Source of the DNA: Paraburkholderia haematera
GTDB taxonomy: Bacteria > Pseudomonadota > Gammaproteobacteria > Burkholderiales > Burkholderiaceae
DNA: 37,474 bases
NCBI RefSeq assembly: GCF_905220975.1
Contig: NZ_CAJNBK010000043.1
Location: 1 to 37,474 of the forward strand
Reading direction: 5' to 3'
In this document: piece after piece, positions 32,726 to 37,474 of the stretch
How positions within the stretch are numbered: position 1 is the first letter of the stretch
Layout of the letters: each line of letters opens with the position of its first letter
Translations under genes and position numbers: made by a program
Notes under the pieces: model-generated
What the model was told of the DNA's origin: nothing
The model's input: the letters and a program-made list of their open reading frames with translations, nothing else
Database searches by the model: none

Positions 32726-33331
32726 ATGAAACTGCTACACGTAGATTCCAGCATCCTCGGACAAGGCTCCGTCAGTCGTGATCTGTCAGCGGAGGTGGTC
32801 GCGACCTCCCGGGCCCGCCATTCCGACCTTACAGTCGCTCGTCTCGACCTTGCCGCGACACCGATCGGCCATCTGACGGCAGCACACCTGGCGGCCGCGC
32901 AAGGCGCTCCGGTTGACGAGGCATTGAAGGCCGACGTTGCCATAGGTCAGGTCGCGCTCGAGGAGTTTCTGGCCGCCGACATCGTGGTCATCGGCTCGCC
33001 GATGTACAACCTTGGCGTGCCCTCTCAACTGAAAGCCTGGATCGACCGCATCTCTGTCGCCGGGAAAACGTTCAGTTACGGGGAGCACGGCCCCGTCGGA
33101 CTGTGCGGCAACAAGAAGCTGATCATCGCCTCGTCGCGCGGTGGCGTTTACAGCGAAGGCTCGCCCGCCGCCTTCTTCGATCATCAGGAAACCTATCTGA
33201 AAGCGGCCTTCGGCTTTCTGGGCATCACGGATATCACCTTCATTCGCGCGGAAGGTGTGGCGATGGGTGAAGAGGCACGCAGTGGGGCCATCGCCTCGGC
33301 GAAGAAAGAGACCGCCGCGCTCGCTGCGTGA
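32726..33331 (+). CDS. azoR: FMN-dependent NADH-azoreductase
   Basis: A 201-residue flavodoxin-like quinone reductase/azoreductase that uses FMN and NADH to reduce quinones and azo bonds. The sequence LLHVDSSILGQGSVSRDLS binds FMN phosphate, and PMYNLGVPSQLKAWIDRI with GKTFSY and SSRGGVYSEG are standard AzoR motifs. GGAGA precedes ATG 32726. It is 260 bp downstream of the TetR gene on the same strand and followed by a DHA2 efflux pump. It may protect against quinones formed from hydroxyquinol, but a link to the catabolic genes is only positional. Confidence 0.93.
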   Translation: MKLLHVDSSILGQGSVSRDLSAEVVATSRARHSDLTVARLDLAATPIGHLTAAHLAAAQGAPVDEALKADVAIGQVALEEFLAADIVVIGSPMYNLGVPSQLKAWIDRISVAGKTFSYGEHGPVGLCGNKKLIIASSRGGVYSEGSPAAFFDHQETYLKAAFGFLGITDITFIRAEGVAMGEEARSGAIASAKKETAALAA

Positions 33332-33488
33332 GGTAGCGCCGCCATGTCCGTTCCACGCCCGCCTACCTGCTTCCTGAGCCACGGTGCGCGTCCGTGGTCG
33401 TAAGTGGCGGGCACGCTTTTTCTTGTCAGGCGGCGGCACGTCCGGCAGTCGCTCGCATCCGTCTGATCACGGCAAAAGGAGCCCCTGC

Positions 33489-34991
33489 ATGACTCATTCC
33501 ATCCATGGCAACAACCGCTGGCTGGCGCTGATCGTTCTGTGCCTCGGCGTACTCATGATCGTGCTCGATACGACGATCGTAAACGTTGCCTTGCCGTCGA
33601 TCGCCGCGGACCTCGGCTTTACCGGGACCTCGCTGGTGTGGGTGGTCAATGCGTACATGCTCACCTTCGGCGGCTGTCTGCTGCTTGGCGGGCGCCTCGG
33701 TGATCTCTACGGCCACCGCAAGCTGTTCCTCGGCGGCATCACGCTGTTCACACTCGCCTCGCTAGCCTGCGGCATGGCGAATTCGCAGATCCTGCTGGTG
33801 TGCGCGCGTGCCGTGCAGGGTCTGGGCGGCGCGGTGGTCTCCGCTGTTTCGCTCTCGCTGATCATGAATCTGTTCACCGAGACCGGCGAACGGGCCAAAG
33901 CAATGGGCGTATATGGTTTCGTCTGCGCGGGCGGCGGCAGCATCGGCGTATTGCTCGGCGGTCTGCTCACCAATCTGCTGAGCTGGCACTGGATCTTTCT
34001 CGTCAACCTGCCGATCGGCATCGCCGTCTACGCGCTGTGCGTCGCGCTCCTGCCGTCGGCACGCGGTCATGCGCATGGGGAACGGCTCGACGTGGCCGGC
34101 GCGGTGACAGTCACCGCTTCGCTGATGCTTGCCGTGTACGCAGTCGTGAACGGTAATGAAGCCGGCTGGACCTCGGCGCAGACGCTGGGCCTGCTGTTCG
34201 CCGCGCTCGCGTTGCTGGCCTTGTTTCTCATTATCGAAGCACGCGTACAGCATCCGTTGATGCCGCTTGGTCTGTTCCGCCTGCGCAATGTCGCGACCGC
34301 AAATGTGGTCGGTGTGCTTTGGGCGGCGGCAATGTTCGCGTGGTTCTTCATCTCCGCGTTGTATCTGCAGCGCGTGCTCGGTTACCGGCCCATGCAGGTC
34401 GGGCTCGCATTCTTGCCGGCCAGTCTGATCATGGCGTTCTGTTCGCTGGGACTGTCGGCGCGCGCGGTGATGCGCTTCGGTCTGCGCGTTCCGCTTGCCG
34501 CCGGGCTGCTCGCCGCAGCGTGTGGTCTCGCGCTCTTTGCACGCGCGCCGGTCAACGGCAACTTCGTGCTCGACGTGCTGCCCGGCATGATCCTGTTCGG
34601 CTTCGGCGCGGGCATCGCATTCAATGCCGTGCTGCTGGCTGCCATGAGCGGCGTCGATCCGGGCGATTCGGGCCTCGCGTCCGGTATCGTCAATACGTCG
34701 CTCATGATGGGGGGCGCACTCGGCCTCGCAGTGCTCGCAAGTCTCGCTGCCGCGCGCAGCGATGCAATGCAGGTTTCCGAAAGCGCCACGGCGGCCCTCA
34801 ATAGCGGCTATCACGTGGCATTTCTGCTCGCTGCGATCCTCGCGGCGGCAGCGGGTGTGCTGGGCGGTTTGTTGTTGCGCCCTGGACAGCCAGACGGCGC
34901 CGGCGCGCAACCGGTTACTGACGGCCACGGGGTAACGACAGCGGGCCTCGAATCCACAACCGACAGCGCGACAGCGACAGAGCACTTCTGA
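33489..34991 (+). CDS. DHA2-family MFS multidrug efflux transporter (EmrB/QacA type)
   Basis: A 500-residue drug:H+ antiporter with 14 predicted helices. Motif C/D1-type segments are LDTTIVNVALPSIAADLG in helix 1 and GGRLGDLYGHRKLFLGG in loop 2-3. In the middle is FLVNLPIGIAVYALCVALLPSARG, typical of DHA2 pumps. The start at 33489 is set by AAAGGAG and by conservation; the longer frame from 33384 adds unrelated residues. It follows azoR by 157 bases and ends before a strong bidirectional terminator. The substrate is unknown. No membrane fusion partner or outer-membrane channel is adjacent. Confidence 0.92.
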   Translation: MTHSIHGNNRWLALIVLCLGVLMIVLDTTIVNVALPSIAADLGFTGTSLVWVVNAYMLTFGGCLLLGGRLGDLYGHRKLFLGGITLFTLASLACGMANSQILLVCARAVQGLGGAVVSAVSLSLIMNLFTETGERAKAMGVYGFVCAGGGSIGVLLGGLLTNLLSWHWIFLVNLPIGIAVYALCVALLPSARGHAHGERLDVAGAVTVTASLMLAVYAVVNGNEAGWTSAQTLGLLFAALALLALFLIIEARVQHPLMPLGLFRLRNVATANVVGVLWAAAMFAWFFISALYLQRVLGYRPMQVGLAFLPASLIMAFCSLGLSARAVMRFGLRVPLAAGLLAAACGLALFARAPVNGNFVLDVLPGMILFGFGAGIAFNAVLLAAMSGVDPGDSGLASGIVNTSLMMGGALGLAVLASLAAARSDAMQVSESATAALNSGYHVAFLLAAILAAAAGVLGGLLLRPGQPDGAGAQPVTDGHGVTTAGLESTTDSATATEHF

Positions 34992-35145
34992 CGGCACGTC
35001 GAGAATGGCGGCTTCCCCGGATTTCAGGCTCAATCATGCTGAACTTCCGACGTCGATCCAGAGCGGTATGACGCGAACCGGTTTAGAGGTGACCGTTTGC
35101 CGACCGGAGCCGCCACCCGTGACGCGTGCCAGCTTCCTGGTGTGC

Positions 35146-35167
35146 AAGGCGCGGCATGCCGCGCCTT
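35146..35167. terminator. Bidirectional terminator
   Basis: Perfect self-complementary stretch AAGGCGCGGC-ATGCCGCGCCTT with arms of 11 bases and short T/A ends. It is placed between two convergent genes (stops at 34991 and 35175). It suits transcription termination from both sides. Confidence 0.75.
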
Positions 35168-35174
35168 TCATTGC

Positions 35175-35777
35175 TTATCCAAATTTGACGAGATTGTGGA
35201 TCGGCAACGGGCCGCCCGGGATTTGAACTAGCTGCCCGCCAGCTTCGAGTGAACCCAGGTCGATGCCGAAGAAACCGAGCCGCTCGATCAGTCCGCTCAC
35301 AGCCGCCTTCGCATGCGCGTCGTCTCCCGCGAAGAACAGCACGCGGCGTCCGCCTTCGGCCTGCGGATCGTCGGAGATGAGGTGCGCAGGAAGATGGTTG
35401 AACGCCTTCACGACGCGTGCGCCCGGCACGAGCTCCGCGAAGATTTCGCTCGACGCCCGGCCATTCAATTCGGCCGGCTTGAAGTGCGGCGGCTCGATCG
35501 GGTTGTTCGCGTCAATCACGATGCGTCCGCCGAAGTCCGGCAGCCCGGCCAGGGCGGTCGGCAGCTTCGACCAGTTGACGGCGACAAGGACGATGTCCTG
35601 CGCGGCCGCTTGTTCGCGCGTTCCCGGCGTGATCGAGGGGCCGAGCTCGCGCGCGAGGTCCGCGAGTGAGGCCGGGCCCCGGCTGTTAGCGATGATGGCT
35701 TCGAGGCCTTTGCCCGCCAGCGCTTTCGCGAACGCGGACCCGATGGCGCCTGCTCCGATGATACCGATAGTGCTCAT
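35175..35777 (-). CDS. NAD(P)-binding protein of the F420-dependent NADP reductase family
   Basis: A 200-residue Rossmann-fold protein starting STIGIIGAGAIGSAFAKALAGKG (GAGAIG at residues 8-13). It has the segments VLVAVNWSKLPTAL, IDANNPIEPP and RVVKAFNHLPAHLI, characteristic of NADPH-dependent F420 reductase-like proteins. In proteobacteria lacking F420 these act as small NADPH-linked oxidoreductases of unknown substrate. It is divergent from a LysR gene with a 168-bp shared region, so that regulator probably controls it. Confidence 0.88.
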   Translation of the reverse strand: MSTIGIIGAGAIGSAFAKALAGKGLEAIIANSRGPASLADLARELGPSITPGTREQAAAQDIVLVAVNWSKLPTALAGLPDFGGRIVIDANNPIEPPHFKPAELNGRASSEIFAELVPGARVVKAFNHLPAHLISDDPQAEGGRRVLFFAGDDAHAKAAVSGLIERLGFFGIDLGSLEAGGQLVQIPGGPLPIHNLVKFG

Positions 35778-35909
35778 AACGATGCTCCTGGTAAACGGTG
35801 ATGAATCACGTGGTAAGCCACCAAGGGGAAGGCCATGTGAGGTTCACTCCCCGGGGCTATGTGACTGGATATTGCCGTCTTTATTGCTTGATGATTAGTC
35901 GGGAATCGC

Positions 35910-35924
35910 TTGAATTATTTTCAA
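35910..35924. promoter_or_regulatory. Probable LysR binding site
   Basis: Perfect inverted repeat TTGAA-TTATT-TTCAA, which fits a T-N11-A LysR box, in the gap between the divergent NADP-binding protein gene and the LysR gene. It is 22 bases from the LysR start. Confidence 0.55.
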
Positions 35925-35945
35925 TCAATACTTTAAGATTGCCCC

Positions 35946-36875
35946 ATGGAAACCCTCGCCAACCTCGAGTCGTTTGTACGCAGCGCCGAAACGGGCAGCT
36001 TCTCCGCAGCCGCGCGGCGTCTTGCACTGACGCCCGCCGCGGTCAGCCGGAACGTTGCGCTGCTCGAACGTAATCTTGGCGTGCGGCTGTTCCAACGCTC
36101 GACGCGCAAGCTCACGCTGACCGAGGCGGGTGAACGCTTTCTTGTGGAAATGGGCGGCAATCTGGACGCGCTGCAGGCCGCGATCGCGTCCGTCTCGACC
36201 AATCGCGGCGAGCCGGCTGGTACGTTGAAAGTCAGCATGCCGCCAACGTTTGGCATCACGTACGTCATGCCGCTGCTGCCGGCGTTCCTCGCACGCTATC
36301 CGCTGATTCGTCCGGATTGGCACTTCGAGAACCGGCAGGTCGACCTGATTGCAGAGGGATACGACGCAGCGCTGGGTGGCGGATTCGATCTCGCGCCAGG
36401 TGTCGTATCGCGCGCCTTGGCGCCTGCGCATCTCGTGGCGGTCGCGTCTCCTGCTTACATGGCCGATCGCGTGGCACCGGCCGCCCCCGGAGATCTTGCG
36501 GAACTCGACGGCATTGTGATGCGCTCGAGCCGTACCGGCCGCGTGCGCCACCGGACAATGCGCGACGCAGTGGGCGACGAGATGCCAGCGCGGCTCAGCG
36601 AGACCATCACGGTCAACGATCCGGCAGCGATGCGTGAGGCTGCGATTCTCGGGCTGGGTGTCGCGCTGCTATCCGTGTCGGACGTGCTGTCGTCGGTCGA
36701 ACGGGGCGAACTCGTGCGATTACTACCGCGCTGGTACGCGGACGCTGGGGCCATTTCGATCTATTACGCGACACGAGCGCTGCTGCCGGCGAAAACACGG
36801 GTGTTTGTCGATTTCGTTGTCGAGGCGTTCGAGCGGGAGCGGCTGGCCGAAAGGTTTGCGGGAAGCATGGAATGA
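35946..36875 (+). CDS. LysR-family transcriptional regulator
   Basis: A complete 309-residue LysR protein. The winged helix-turn-helix is METLANLESFVRSAETGSFSAAARRLALTPAAVSRNVALLERNLGVRLFQRSTRKLTLTEAG. The effector domain begins about residue 90 with GTLKVSMPPTFGITYVMPLLPAFLARYPLIRPDW and runs to the end, including the CrgA-type EGYDAALGGG. It is divergent from the NADP-binding protein gene and likely activates or represses it. It is the only intact LysR gene in the window; the two others are broken. Confidence 0.93.
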   Translation: METLANLESFVRSAETGSFSAAARRLALTPAAVSRNVALLERNLGVRLFQRSTRKLTLTEAGERFLVEMGGNLDALQAAIASVSTNRGEPAGTLKVSMPPTFGITYVMPLLPAFLARYPLIRPDWHFENRQVDLIAEGYDAALGGGFDLAPGVVSRALAPAHLVAVASPAYMADRVAPAAPGDLAELDGIVMRSSRTGRVRHRTMRDAVGDEMPARLSETITVNDPAAMREAAILGLGVALLSVSDVLSSVERGELVRLLPRWYADAGAISIYYATRALLPAKTRVFVDFVVEAFERERLAERFAGSME

Positions 36876-36878
36876 GCC

Positions 36879-36902
36879 GCGCCTGGCAGGCCAAGCAGGC
36901 GC
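36879..36902 (+). terminator. Hairpin terminator of the LysR gene
   Basis: Inverted repeat GCGCCTG-N10-CAGGCGC starting three bases after the LysR stop codon. No strong T-run follows. Confidence 0.5.
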
Positions 36903-37007
36903 CCCCTGAAAGCTGACCCGATGTCACGAATCTGGTCGGTCCTTACCCCATACCCTGCCTCAACAGTACGCAACGTCAACGCAGACGAAAATCTGACAAC
37001 GAAACCG

Positions 37008-37474
37008 TCACAGTAGCGACCGTAGTGAAACAGAAGTGTCGGCGAGCCGCACTTCGTCCATGACCGTGCCGCTGGAAATTAATCGCCTGCATGCCCCGAT
37101 ATCACGTCCTGAATTGACGGAGATCGCCGCTCGCATACGCCCGCCTTCGTCTAGTGCCATCACGCAGAACGAGCCGGTAGCGGGGTCTCCACGCGAAACG
37201 AGACGATGCTGTGCCTCGATGATGCCCAGCGTCTGAATATTGCAGTCGAACTGATCCGACCATAGCCACGGCAATTCCGCGTATATCGCGCCGCCTCCGA
37301 GCATGTTCTCCGCAGCATGTTGATTTGCGCGGAATCCTGACCCACCGGGGGTCAAGATTCCGCGCATGTATGGACCCGACGCGCTTTGCAAGCTCTTTAT
37401 GATGATTGGAAATGGTCTGCATGCATGTATCCGGCTTGCTCGTGGGCATTTGCCGAAGCACGCCCGCAGCCTTG
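37008..37474 (-). pseudogene. C-terminal remnant of a ferredoxin reductase (Reductase_C domain)
   Basis: From about 37325 down to the stop at 37008 the frame matches the C-terminal domain of rhodocoxin/ferredoxin reductases. ANQHAAENML is the helix facing FAD. LPWLWSDQFDCNIQTLGI corresponds to the typical 'PWFWSDQYD..LQ..G', and VSRGDPATGSFCVMAL, SGRDIGACRRLI and LADTSVSLRSL follow. Upstream of about 37325 the frame stays open to the window edge, but the residues (SGPYMRGILTPGGSGFR and before) are not reductase-like. The FAD and NAD domains are therefore missing or displaced. It looks like a gene remnant joined to foreign DNA. A small domain-only protein starting at TTG 37391 is less likely. 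Confidence 0.65.

Noticed and set aside
33762..35033. Long minus-strand open frame (423 codons) opposite the DHA2 transporter
   Set aside because: It is antisense to a clear 14-helix transporter and its translation is dominated by Arg, Gln, His and Glu. This is the usual shadow of a GC-rich membrane protein gene.

Overview
The window looks like a chromosomal or megaplasmid segment of a Burkholderiaceae bacterium (Paraburkholderia, Caballeronia or Burkholderia type). The grounds are high GC, porins of the AQSSVTLYG family, and an aromatic-catabolism island full of AAHS-type transporters. This assignment rests on reading the sequence, not on a database match. No rRNA, tRNA, CRISPR array or intact insertion sequence was seen.

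Layout. Positions 1-5600 are a patchwork: a porin C-terminus, an aldo/keto reductase, a frameshifted LysR gene beside an old-yellow-enzyme reductase, a LysR gene cut down to its DNA-binding domain, and a complete porin. Positions 5800-15450 are a first catabolic module, with a class A flavoprotein hydroxylase, a Tat-targeted two-subunit molybdenum hydroxylase, an AAHS transporter, an aromatic aldehyde dehydrogenase, a gamma-resorcylate-type decarboxylase and a divergent MarR regulator. Positions 15970-19770 are a plus-strand operon: a second decarboxylase-type amidohydrolase, hydroxyquinol 1,2-dioxygenase, maleylacetate reductase and a TetR regulator. Positions 19930-31300 are a minus-strand module: a PaaG-like isomerase/hydratase, porin, AAHS transporter, CocE/NonD hydrolase, enoyl-CoA hydratase, acyl-CoA ligase, TfdB-like phenol hydroxylase and an HMG-CoA-lyase-like enzyme. 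A second, closely related TetR regulator lies divergent to it. Positions 32700-37000 are ordinary accessory genes (azoreductase, DHA2 efflux pump, NADP-dinucleotide-binding protein, LysR). The right edge holds the C-terminal remnant of a ferredoxin reductase.

How the genes may work together (inference). Aldehyde oxidation, non-oxidative decarboxylation to a resorcinol-type phenol, and FAD-dependent hydroxylation would yield hydroxyquinol. The dioxygenase and maleylacetate reductase would then take it to 3-oxoadipate. The 20-31 kb module looks like ester hydrolysis, CoA activation, side-chain processing and a carbon-carbon lyase step feeding the same ring-cleavage route. The growth substrate is not evident, and this combination does not match a pathway I know as a whole.

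Regulation can be read in the DNA. A palindrome TATACTTGA-N4-TCAAGTATA occurs in tandem before the flavoprotein hydroxylase and before the decarboxylase operon, and it overlaps the marR promoter. This suggests one MarR regulon split over 8 kb. A second palindrome, ATACTTTACG-N2-CGTAAAGTAT, sits inside the promoter of the CocE/ligase operon. Degenerate copies lie in the promoters of the PaaG-like gene and the hydroxyquinol operon, a plausible TetR regulon that joins both halves.
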